Below, in pieces: positions 18,451 through 26,195 of a stretch of 64,000 nt of DNA. Origin of the DNA: Acidobacteriota bacterium (lineage in GTDB: Bacteria; Acidobacteriota; Vicinamibacteria; Vicinamibacterales; UBA823); NCBI GenBank assembly GCA_002730735.1, contig PCAU01000001.1, forward strand, positions 210,925 to 274,924, given 5' to 3'. A program made the translations under genes and the position numbers. The first letter of the stretch is position 1; every line of letters starts with the position of its first letter. The notes beneath the pieces are model-generated. The model saw only the letters and a list, made by a program, of their open reading frames with translations. It searched no databases and was not told where the DNA came from.

Positions 18451-19389
18451 TCAGCGTCGTGGTGGCCGGATGTTGAAACCGGTGTCGACGCCGAAGCGCC
18501 GGTAGTTGGAGTAGGTCGCCTCACACCGAATCGTCATCTTGGAACTCGCGAAAAACTGTCGTTGAGACGGGATTTCAGCCGACACGGTGGCCCCCCGGAT
18601 CGTTGACTGGCCGGGTTGAACTTTTACGTCCACGCTGTAGTGTTCTGTCATCGTTGCCGGTACTAGCATGCCCATCGACTCATTGTGTTGGTAGCGCACG
18701 CGCATCTCGATCGTGAGTCCAATTGCGTCGTCCTCCACCAGAAAATCAGTCTGCAAGACACGCCCGGTGGCCGGTTCAATCCAGAACGCACCATGTGAGA
18801 GGAGACCCTGCTTCTGAGCATCCTGAATCAACGCGGGCGAGTCGACGGCCTGAAATGCTATGACCCAGGTCTTGAGATCACCCAAAAGCTCCTCCTGGGT
18901 CTTTTCCAGGACCAACCGTGACCTTTCTCGGTTGGTAAGTAGTTGCAAGGCCATCGTTGGCACATTCAGATCCCGGCGAATGAAACCGATATTGAAACGC
19001 GCGCTCTCAGTTCGAAGCTTGAGTTCGAGCGCCGCAGGGACATCTGGTGTTTCCTGGAACAGATCCGCGAGGCGTTGTTCGCGGTCTTCGACTGGCTTCC
19101 CGTCCACCTCGATAACATCGCGAAACACGAGCCAACGCTCGTCATCGGGAGGACTAAACACGAGGAGTTCTGAGTCCATCCGTCTCGTCCGCCCGGGATC
19201 GACTGCTTGCGTATACTCTTCGTCGGCGATGATGTTGCCCAAATCCTGCTGATAGATTGACACGTAGTCAGCAGCACGAGCGAGCACGGTCTCGAGAGAA
19301 GGTGTCTGAGCTCGAACCGGTTCCCGGTCGGCCAGCACCGCAAGAAGGGTCAGAGCCAACACTACTAGGCGAGCAAACGACACTGGCAT
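18451..19389 (-). CDS. Secreted protein of unknown function, paralogue of the gene at 38546
   Basis: 312 residues with an N-terminal signal peptide (LVVLALTLLAVLADREPVRAQ). I do not know a function. Shared blocks with the protein at 38546-39394 show a common family: FRDVIEVDGKPVEDR, then RLADLF, ESARFNIGFIRRDLN, PTMALQLL, and near the end ATYSNYRRFGVDTG. The first block resembles outer-membrane-lipoprotein-carrier-like beta folds, but that is only an impression. The gene stands alone between the amidohydrolase (convergent, 35 bp) and gltX (divergent, 282-bp gap in which I see nothing). Confidence 0.8.
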   Translation of the reverse strand: MPVSFARLVVLALTLLAVLADREPVRAQTPSLETVLARAADYVSIYQQDLGNIIADEEYTQAVDPGRTRRMDSELLVFSPPDDERWLVFRDVIEVDGKPVEDREQRLADLFQETPDVPAALELKLRTESARFNIGFIRRDLNVPTMALQLLTNRERSRLVLEKTQEELLGDLKTWVIAFQAVDSPALIQDAQKQGLLSHGAFWIEPATGRVLQTDFLVEDDAIGLTIEMRVRYQHNESMGMLVPATMTEHYSVDVKVQPGQSTIRGATVSAEIPSQRQFFASSKMTIRCEATYSNYRRFGVDTGFNIRPPRR

Positions 19390-19671
19390 AACTGTTCCCG
19401 CGCAAAATCGTATCGGAATTCGCTACACGGTGAGGTGTCTAAACGCCCACATTGAATTACCGACTCCCCGCACACCACAAAATAATGCTGCGGGTATTTG
19501 GAAGGGCAGGCCGTAGGTGGCAGCATAAAGTGGGGCCTTGATGGATACATACCTGCCTTGTCCTAGATAATAATCATACTTTGTAATGCGTTGCCGCTGG
19601 TTGCGTTCCATAGTAAACCCATGGGACGCTTGTAGTGAAAGTGAAGAAGTAGTAATACGAAATCGATTCAA

Positions 19672-21171
19672 ATGTCAGTAACCCCACGCCTTCGTTTCGC
19701 ACCCTCACCGACAGGTTTCCTACACATCGGCGGTGCCAGGACGGCACTGTTCAACTGGCTCTACGCACGCCGTCACGGAGGTGTTTTTATCCTCCGAATC
19801 GAGGATACCGACAGCCGTCGTTCCTCAGAGGACCTAGTGGCTGGTATCCTCGGCGGATTGCGCTGGCTAGGGATCGATTGGGATGAAGGCCCTGGCGTGA
19901 ACGGTCCGCATGGTCCCTATTTTCAATCGGCCCGCCTAGAGAACTACCGTGTGGCCGTTGACCACCTCGTGGCCAGCGGCCACGCATACCGTTGTTTTTG
20001 CCAACCCGAGGAACTACAGGCGCGTCGGGCAGTTGCGCAGGCCGAGCACGCAGGTTGGATGTACGACCGTACATGCCTTCACCGCAGCGACAAGGCACTG
20101 GCGCAGCTAAAGAGCACTGGTGTCCCGCATGCGATTCGGTTCAAAGTGCCTAAGGGACGCACTCGATTCGACGATGTTGTTCGTGGTTCGATCGAGGTCA
20201 ACAACGCGACCATCGACGATTTTGTCCTCCTACGCTCGGACGGTCACCCCACCTATCACCTGTCGGTTGTCGTTGATGATGTGGACATGGCGATAACTCA
20301 CGTCGTGCGTGGTGACGACCACACCTCGAACACTCCCAAGCACGTATTACTCTTCAGAGCACTGAACGCGAAACTACCTCAGTTTGCTCACGTGCCACTT
20401 ATTTTCGGAGCTGACAAGAAACGATTGAGTAAGCGGCACGGTGCAACCTCGGTCGCTGAATTTCAACAGTTGGGCTATCTGCCAGACGCTTTGGTGAACT
20501 TCTTAGCCTTACTCGGTTGGTCACCGGGTGAGGACCAAGAGATGTTAACGCGCGACGCACTGGTGCAGGCATTTACACTGGAAGGAGTCAGCGGCGGCAA
20601 TGCTGTCTTCGATCAAAAGAAGCTCGACTGGTTTAACAGCCGGCACATCGAATTACTCCCGGCGGACGAGATCATCGACAAGATCCAGCCGCTCCTCGAG
20701 GAATCGAGACTATGGCGTGAGGAGTACGCCAGCGTAGGGGACTCACGCACGAGGCTCGCCAGCATTATCAATCTACTAAAATCACGTGCCACAGTTCTTC
20801 CCGACTTTGTTGAGTACGGCCGACCGTTCCTAGTTGACGAAGTGACATACGAGCCAGAGGCTGTGAAAAAGCGGTTATCAGTAGTTGGCCTAGCCGATCA
20901 CGTTGCTGCTCTTCGCGAGGCGTATGCTGCGCTTGAGGAAGACCGATTCGACTCCAGTTCCTTGGAGCGTGTACTTCGGGGCATCGCCGACAGCAGAAGC
21001 ATAAAGGCTGGTGTCCTAATCCACGCCACCCGAGTTGCCATGACCGGGACTACCGTCAGCCCTAGCCTCTTTGAGATGGTTGAACTCATGGGTCGGGCTA
21101 AGACGATCGGTCGGCTAAAAGCACTTGAGCAGTTTCTTGCCGAGCAGCCACCGCTCGACTCACTGTCGTGA
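19672..21171 (+). CDS. gltX: Glutamyl-tRNA synthetase
   Basis: 499 residues, class I synthetase. RFAPSPTGFLHIGGARTAL holds the HIGH-type motif (HIGG, residues ~18-21), and KKRLSKRHGA the KMSKS-type motif near residue 255. The Rossmann domain continues with IEDTD and VRGDDHTSNTPKH. It attaches glutamate to tRNA-Glu. Whether it is discriminating cannot be told, but the window also encodes a tRNA-Gln 2 kb downstream. It overlaps the glycosylase gene by 4 bp (GTGA), so the two are co-translated. Confidence 0.97.
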   Translation: MSVTPRLRFAPSPTGFLHIGGARTALFNWLYARRHGGVFILRIEDTDSRRSSEDLVAGILGGLRWLGIDWDEGPGVNGPHGPYFQSARLENYRVAVDHLVASGHAYRCFCQPEELQARRAVAQAEHAGWMYDRTCLHRSDKALAQLKSTGVPHAIRFKVPKGRTRFDDVVRGSIEVNNATIDDFVLLRSDGHPTYHLSVVVDDVDMAITHVVRGDDHTSNTPKHVLLFRALNAKLPQFAHVPLIFGADKKRLSKRHGATSVAEFQQLGYLPDALVNFLALLGWSPGEDQEMLTRDALVQAFTLEGVSGGNAVFDQKKLDWFNSRHIELLPADEIIDKIQPLLEESRLWREEYASVGDSRTRLASIINLLKSRATVLPDFVEYGRPFLVDEVTYEPEAVKKRLSVVGLADHVAALREAYAALEEDRFDSSSLERVLRGIADSRSIKAGVLIHATRVAMTGTTVSPSLFEMVELMGRAKTIGRLKALEQFLAEQPPLDSLS

Positions 21172-21815
21172 CCGAGCCGCTCATTACCCCAAACGACTAC
21201 CGGCGGGCCTGTCGTTATTTGACAGCTCGCGACCCCGTCATCGCGGCGATCATCCGTCGGCAGGGACCATGCGGAATGGGACGCTTCAAGCGGACCGACC
21301 CCTATTTAGCCCTGGTGGAAGCTATTGTCTGGCAGCAACTGTCGGTTAAGGCTGCAAAGACGATTTATACGCGTCTCTTGGCTAAGTTTCCTGCTGACGG
21401 TGGTCTCACTGCGGCCGCGCTTGGTAAGACCCGCCGCGCTCGGCTCCGTCACGCCGGGTTAAGTTGGGCGAAGGTGGATTATCTGAAAGACCTGTCCGAG
21501 AAGGTCAACCGAGGCACCCTTGACTTGGCCGCGCTTGAAACCGAGTCTGACGACCAGGTCATTTCGGTGCTGACATCGGTGAAAGGGATTGGTCGCTGGT
21601 CGGCCGATATGTTTCTGATGTTCCGACTCGGCCGGCCCGACGTGTTTCCTGTCGGAGATTTGGGGATCGTTAAGGCAATGCAGAAGGCCTACCGGATGCG
21701 TAAACCACCCACTCCTCAACGTATGTTCAAGATCGCCGAACCTTGGCGACCTTACCGCTCGGTGGCATCTTGGTATCTCTGGGAGAGCGTCGAGAATGCG
21801 CCGTTGGACGGGTGA
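21168..21815 (+). CDS. AlkA-like DNA-3-methyladenine glycosylase (HhH-GPD)
   Basis: 215 residues with the helix-hairpin-helix-GPD fold: VKGIGRWSADMFLMF is the hairpin, and the downstream DVFPVGDLGI carries the catalytic Asp of the GPD loop. No Fe-S Cys set is present, in agreement with the AlkA/Mag subgroup rather than MutY/Nth. It removes alkylated bases to begin base excision repair. The GTG start overlaps the gltX stop. WQQLSVKAA near residue 53 is also conserved. Confidence 0.92.
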   Translation: MTEPLITPNDYRRACRYLTARDPVIAAIIRRQGPCGMGRFKRTDPYLALVEAIVWQQLSVKAAKTIYTRLLAKFPADGGLTAAALGKTRRARLRHAGLSWAKVDYLKDLSEKVNRGTLDLAALETESDDQVISVLTSVKGIGRWSADMFLMFRLGRPDVFPVGDLGIVKAMQKAYRMRKPPTPQRMFKIAEPWRPYRSVASWYLWESVENAPLDG

Positions 21816-21838
21816 TGACTGAACTAGGCCACGGAGAC

Positions 21839-22990
21839 TTAACGTTCCCCGCGGGCCAGTTCATCATTGATCACTGTTTCGAAGGTTTCGAACGGTAGGG
21901 CGCCAGAGATCATCCGACCGTTGATGAAGAGCGTTGGCGTAGACGTCACACCGTAGCTTTCCGCCTCCGCGATGTCCTGACGCACCAAGTCTGCTGTCTC
22001 ACCAGAATCCAAACACGCATCGAACGCCAACTGGTCGAGGTCTAACTCTCCGGCGTATCGCTTCAGGTCCGGAATCGCCAGTGCCCGTTGGTTCACGAAC
22101 AGCTTATCGTGGTACTCCCAGAACCGCTCTTGGGCATGCGCGCACTGAGCCGCCTCGGCCGCTTTGAAGGCTTGGGGGTGGGTGCTTAGGGGCAGGTCCT
22201 TAAAGACGAAGCGCACTCGATCACCGTATACCTCGGTGATTCTTTCGAGGGTCGGACCGACCCTCCCACAAAACGGTCACTGAAAGTCGGAGAATTCGAT
22301 GATCTCCACGATGGCGCCCGACGTACCCTTGATTGGGTCGGTCGGCGCGCGTGCAATGGCCATCCGCGGTGGCTCAAGGAGCCGTTCAACTCGCACATCC
22401 AGACTATCTGACAGCTCAGCGATCAGCGTGGCACGTGCTTCTACAGACTGCTGCTGCTGCAAGAAGTTGTTGATCGGCCTACGCAATTGTTCAAGCGTAC
22501 GCCCCTGGGTCTGTTGTTCCCCGAGGCTACTGTAAAACCGCTCAACGTCAGTATCTGTAATCGGTGTCACTCGGGCCGACATTTCCTGTCGTAGAAGCGT
22601 CTCTGGGGTGAGACCTCGATTAGCGGCTTCGATCTCGAGGATCTGATTACCCACAACCATGTCAAGATAAAGGACCAACGCATCGTAGCGTGACTGCGAG
22701 ACCTGCATGAACGACCCGGCGTCGATCTCACGCCAGTGTTCCTCGACCTCGCCGAGCGTAATCTCACGATCACCCACACGCGCGACGACCTCATCCGATA
22801 AACCGAACTGTTGCTTAGAAAGAAGAGCCCCCACGCCCACGACGAGGAGTAGCACGCACGACCAGAGCACACCGCGCTTCAGGCCCATCCCGGAAGACTG
22901 ACCCCCAGTTGGAACATTCGACGGTAGTTGCTCACTATCAGCCATATCGTATAAGACGCGCCCTGCACCCTTCTGGCTTGGTAGCGTCAT
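21839..22990 (-). CDS. SurA_N-DsbA fusion, probable selenoprotein (in-frame UGA at the active-site Cys)
   Basis: Read through one TGA (22277-22279) the frame encodes 383 residues. Residues ~38-57 are a membrane anchor (VLWSCVLLLVVGVGALL), ~65-215 resemble a SurA N-terminal chaperone domain (VARVGDREITLGEVEEHWREID), and the rest is a DsbA-like thioredoxin fold. At the junction the sequence is EFSDFQ-[UGA]-PFCGRVGPTLE, where DsbA relatives have FxDFxCPFC: the UGA (residue 238) replaces the first, reactive Cys. Downstream the fold continues normally to GVTSTPTLFINGR, the cis-Pro region. A SECIS-like hairpin follows the UGA. Without readthrough the protein would stop before its catalytic domain. 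The likely role is a periplasmic thiol oxidase or reductase. Two fragments would be reported by a standard gene finder (22277-22990 and 21839-22216). Confidence 0.88.
22247..22265 (-). promoter_or_regulatory. Bacterial SECIS-like hairpin in the DsbA-like gene
   Basis: Downstream of the UGA, on the minus strand, GAGGGTCGGTCCGACCCTC forms a perfect stem: 7 bp with loop GGUCC, or 8 bp with loop GUC. Numbering from the base after UGA, the loop GGUC occupies 19-22. The E. coli fdhF SECIS, as I recall its sequence, also has GGUC at 19-22 in its apical loop. A G in the first two loop positions and a loop 16-37 bases from UGA are the published requirements for a bacterial SECIS, and both are met. Confidence 0.8.
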
Positions 22991-23121
22991 GCCAGCATAC
23001 CGGCCGCCGAACAGATTCGCAAATGCGGTGAGTATAAATCGTACAGGGACGATCCCCGCTCTTGTAGGGTAGCTTCACGCTATTTATAATTGGGGTTTCT
23101 GAGTCCCACCGCGGCCGATAC

Positions 23122-23195
23122 TGGGAGGTCGTTCAATGGTAGGACACGCGGCTCTGGACCGTGGAATCGGGGTTCGAATCCCTGCCTCCCAGCCA
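23122..23195 (+). tRNA. tRNA-Gln (anticodon CTG)
   Basis: 74 bases including an encoded CCA. The acceptor stem TGGGAGG (23122-23128) pairs with CCTCCCA (23185-23191), with the weak T-A first pair usual in tRNA-Gln. The D arm is GTTC/GGAC, the anticodon loop CTCTGGA gives CTG (reads CAG), and the T loop is TTCGAAT. It is divergent from the DsbA-like gene and stands 125 bp before the convergent TonB receptor stop. Confidence 0.97.
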
Positions 23196-23319
23196 ACTTC
23201 TCGCCCTGCGAGTTTGTGATCCCTTTCCAGCGCTCCGGGCATCAGGCAGAAAGTTCGATACGTACCCCGAAGGCCAGCACGCTCTCGGGAGGCATGCCGG
23301 TCATAAATCGAAAAACTCT

Positions 23320-25635
23320 CTAAAAGAAGCGAAGCGAATAGGACACTTTCACCCCGCGCCCGATTTCTGGCGCGAGGTCTTTGATGAATGATGTGTGGAG
23401 CCGATAACTTTCGTTTGTCAGGTTGTACCCCGAGACGGCCAGAATGTGGGCCATGTGCTGCATGGGCCATACATACGAGGCTTTAATGTTTAGAAGAGAA
23501 TAACCATTAGTAGGAGTTTCATGGCGATCCACCTTGTTTTGTTTGGCAGATACGATCCACCCGGGTGTAACCGTCAATCCTCGATAGGGGAAATTGAAAC
23601 TCAACTGCGCACGGAGTGGAGGAATCCGAGGGAGTGCTTGCTGTGTCGTAGTCAATTCTGCATTTACAAGTCCGATGCCCAAATTTGCCCAAACGGAGGT
23701 GCCGAGTCGAGCGCTCGCCTTGGCATCGAATCCGACAAACCGCGCGTCACCTTGAAGAAAATTAGCAACACGCAACTTGTTCTTGATTTGGTTGGTTTGG
23801 GACGGGAACACAAAGTTGTCGATGTCGTAGATATAGAAGTTGAAATCGCCACGAAGTCGGGTTGCCTGGTGCCGAAGGCTCACATCGAGTCCTAGGGTGG
23901 ATTCAGTGTCCAGGTTGGGATTGCCAACCTCGAAGGTGAGGTTGCCAACGTGCGGACCAAAATTGTAGAGCTCCTCTAGCGCCGGGGCTCGGTATGAACG
24001 GGTCAGGTTGACGACGAAGGCACCGGTTTCGCCAAGGTCAGTCTGGAAACCCACTGAACCTGACGCGGTGGTGAAGTCACGGTTACGCACGGCCGGTGCC
24101 TCAAGGTGGTCGTCGTCATGGTCGTCGTGGCTGGCCTGACGCGCCGCAACCGAGTAGGCGTTGCGTTCGATACGCCCGCCAAGTTGAAAGCGGTATCGAC
24201 CAAAACTTAACTCCTCATAAGCAAAGGCGGCGAGCGACACTTGATCGGTCGCAGGCGCCAGCGCTTCCTCTCCCTTGGCAACGTAATCACGAAATTGAGC
24301 CCAGACGCCGAACTTCCCCGCGACTCTATTGGTCTGTCGTTGATCCATTTCTATCCGCGCGATATAGCTCCGATTGTTGAACGTTGTCCCAATGGTTTCA
24401 ACGCCCTTATGGTCAACGTCGAGTTCATCATGCTGCCAGTCGACGACTTTGGTTACCATGCGGAGCGAGTTTACGAAACGATTGTTTAGATCGCGCATTC
24501 CAACTTCGATGTTACCCACCCGTCGTGTTGAGCCGACGTCGATGGTGCCCTCCTCTTCATGGTCCTCTCCGTGGTCATCTTCGTCATGGTCGCCATGTCC
24601 ATGGAAGTCCTCGGCGAATGGAACGCCATAGCGGCCATCCTCAATAGTTACCCCACTGCTCACAAACAGATGCTCGCCAAAGTAGCCGACACCAGCTCGA
24701 CCGTTTGACAGACGGGTCGCCGAATTCTTGATCTTGCCGGCCGGCGTGTTGTAATCATCGGTTCTCCGTGTGCCACCGCCGGCCCACATCATGAGCGGTC
24801 CCTGGGCATGTTGCATGCTGCCATTGGTTCCCGCCTGCCGGTTGGCGCTTCCCCCATCAACACTGAGTTGCCCGCGCGTTCCCTCGGTCAGCGTATTACG
24901 GTAGCTTTCGTGCGGTGTGATGGTGTTGATGACACCACCTACTGCGTTGGACCCATAAAGTAGAGTTGCCGGTCCTCGCACAATTTCGATGCGTTCGAGC
25001 CCATTCGGGTCAACTGACGTACCGTGGTCCGCGGATTGACTGGCCAAGTCGCCGGTGCGGACTCCGTCTTCCATCACGAGTACCCGGTCACCATCAAAGC
25101 CGCGAATGATCGGGCGACTTGAACCCGGACCGAAGCTCCGCTTCCAGACCCCCGGCTCATTTTCGAGTGCCTCTCCAAGGGACCCCTGGGCATCAGTGAC
25201 AAGATCGAACGCGTCAAGTGTACTGATGGCATTGAACGCTTCATAGGTTGTGGCGGAATCCGCTACCGTACCCGTGACGGTCACTTCCTCGTGCACGGGC
25301 GAAAGTGCCAGTTCAAACTCGACGGTCGTCGTTTCCCCTGCAAGGATTGTGATTGCTTGGCGACTGGCAGTGAGGTGCTCGCGTTGTGCCAAGATTTCAT
25401 AAGTGCCAACGGGCACGTCCTCAACAACGAACATGCCCTCTGCGTTGGTCAACACCGTCTGGCCGGGTCCAATCACCAACACCAATGCTCCGGCGATGGC
25501 ATCGCCGTTCTCGGTCAGCGTAACGCTGCCGCGGACAGTGCCAGTGCTCTGGGCCCATGCCGGCGTCCAGGCAAGACACACTAGGACCCCACTTACGAGT
25601 AGTGTGCTTCGGACGATTCGAAAACAATTCCACAT
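23320..25635 (-). CDS. TonB-dependent outer membrane receptor with His-rich loop
   Basis: 771 residues. Signal peptide ending in AWAQ, a carboxypeptidase-regulatory-like domain (residues ~30-115, GSVTLTENGDAIAGALVLV), a plug domain (GSSRPIIRGFDGDRVLVMEDGVR; ERIEIVRGPATLLYGSNAVGGVIN) and a 22-strand-type barrel ending in an aromatic residue (SLRFF). An extracellular loop near residue 340 is HGHGDHDEDDHGEDHEEEG, and a second His/Asp cluster (SHDDHDDDH) occurs near 510. Such His-rich loops occur in zinc receptors such as ZnuD, so zinc or another divalent metal is the likely cargo. The small CxxC/His-rich gene just upstream supports this. Confidence 0.93.
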   Translation of the reverse strand: MWNCFRIVRSTLLVSGVLVCLAWTPAWAQSTGTVRGSVTLTENGDAIAGALVLVIGPGQTVLTNAEGMFVVEDVPVGTYEILAQREHLTASRQAITILAGETTTVEFELALSPVHEEVTVTGTVADSATTYEAFNAISTLDAFDLVTDAQGSLGEALENEPGVWKRSFGPGSSRPIIRGFDGDRVLVMEDGVRTGDLASQSADHGTSVDPNGLERIEIVRGPATLLYGSNAVGGVINTITPHESYRNTLTEGTRGQLSVDGGSANRQAGTNGSMQHAQGPLMMWAGGGTRRTDDYNTPAGKIKNSATRLSNGRAGVGYFGEHLFVSSGVTIEDGRYGVPFAEDFHGHGDHDEDDHGEDHEEEGTIDVGSTRRVGNIEVGMRDLNNRFVNSLRMVTKVVDWQHDELDVDHKGVETIGTTFNNRSYIARIEMDQRQTNRVAGKFGVWAQFRDYVAKGEEALAPATDQVSLAAFAYEELSFGRYRFQLGGRIERNAYSVAARQASHDDHDDDHLEAPAVRNRDFTTASGSVGFQTDLGETGAFVVNLTRSYRAPALEELYNFGPHVGNLTFEVGNPNLDTESTLGLDVSLRHQATRLRGDFNFYIYDIDNFVFPSQTNQIKNKLRVANFLQGDARFVGFDAKASARLGTSVWANLGIGLVNAELTTTQQALPRIPPLRAQLSFNFPYRGLTVTPGWIVSAKQNKVDRHETPTNGYSLLNIKASYVWPMQHMAHILAVSGYNLTNESYRLHTSFIKDLAPEIGRGVKVSYSLRFF

Positions 25636-25689
25636 GTGTTGCTTTCCCGAAACTCAAGTTACCTCTGTGCCGGACGGCGCTCACCTTTC

Positions 25690-25726
25690 AGTCGGCCAGG
25701 CAGTCAAATCACAGGAGAGGCCGACT
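25690..25726 (-). repeat. Inverted repeat in the leader of the TonB receptor gene
   Basis: AGTCGGCC at 25690-25697 and GGCCGACT at 25719-25726 form a perfect 8-bp stem with a 21-base loop, in the 131-bp gap between the small Cys/His gene and the TonB receptor on the minus strand. It has no T run, so it is more likely an RNA structure that affects receptor expression or mRNA stability than a full terminator. Confidence 0.35.
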
Positions 25727-25766
25727 TCTAAGCGAACAACTAAAACGACTAAAGGTGGTGGAAAAA

Positions 25767-26042
25767 CTAGGCGGGTGGGCCGCGAGCAGGATCGTTCTGG
25801 CCGTAATGGGAAGTGATTGTATCGGTCGAGTGAACCAGTATGGGCGATTCAGTCCAGTCTGCTGGACTGAGCAGGGGAGTCGCGGTCAGGGAATTGACAG
25901 CCTGATGCCGCAGTTGGCAAATCGCACAATCTTGGTCTGACCCATGATCTGGGTGCAAGGGGCCAGCAATGGAGGCCACGGCGACCACCGCAACCACCAA
26001 AACGACAGTGAGGCTACGAAAAACACGGCCGTACGGAAGCAT
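25767..26042 (-). CDS. Small exported CxxC/His-rich protein upstream of the TonB receptor
   Basis: 91 residues: a signal peptide or anchor (SLTVVLVVAVVAVASIAG) followed by PLHPDHGSDQDCAICQLRHQ, a compact cluster of three His and a C-x2-C pair able to bind zinc or copper. The rest is low in features. Small proteins of this kind precede metal-linked TonB receptors in other bacteria (DUF2946-like), but I cannot prove membership. The minus-strand promoter TTGACA (26097-26102) with TAATAT (26076-26081) lies directly upstream, so it probably leads the operon with the receptor. Confidence 0.68.
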   Translation of the reverse strand: MLPYGRVFRSLTVVLVVAVVAVASIAGPLHPDHGSDQDCAICQLRHQAVNSLTATPLLSPADWTESPILVHSTDTITSHYGQNDPARGPPA

Positions 26043-26075
26043 TGTCTCTCAGAAAAAGCCCTAAGTGGATCGAGG

Positions 26076-26102
26076 ATATTAGGAAATCCGATTCTTTGTC
26101 AA
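26076..26102 (-). promoter_or_regulatory. Candidate sigma70 promoter for the small metal protein and TonB receptor
   Basis: On the minus strand a consensus TTGACA (26097-26102) is followed after 15 bases by TAATAT (26076-26081), 34 bases before the ATG at 26042. The -35 is a full consensus match; the spacer is shorter than the ideal 17. No Fur/Zur box is clear. Confidence 0.45.
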
Positions 26103-26195
26103 GTAAACGAAGCTTCTCCTTGACAGCGTCGCGCCTCTCACCAGATCATCGCCGCATATATTAATTATTTGCGCACTGTTATCTTTTTAATCGTT

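Noticed and set aside
23084-23470. Minus-strand open frame across tRNA-Gln
   Set aside because: It covers the tRNA gene and the 3' end of the TonB receptor in another frame and shows no family features.
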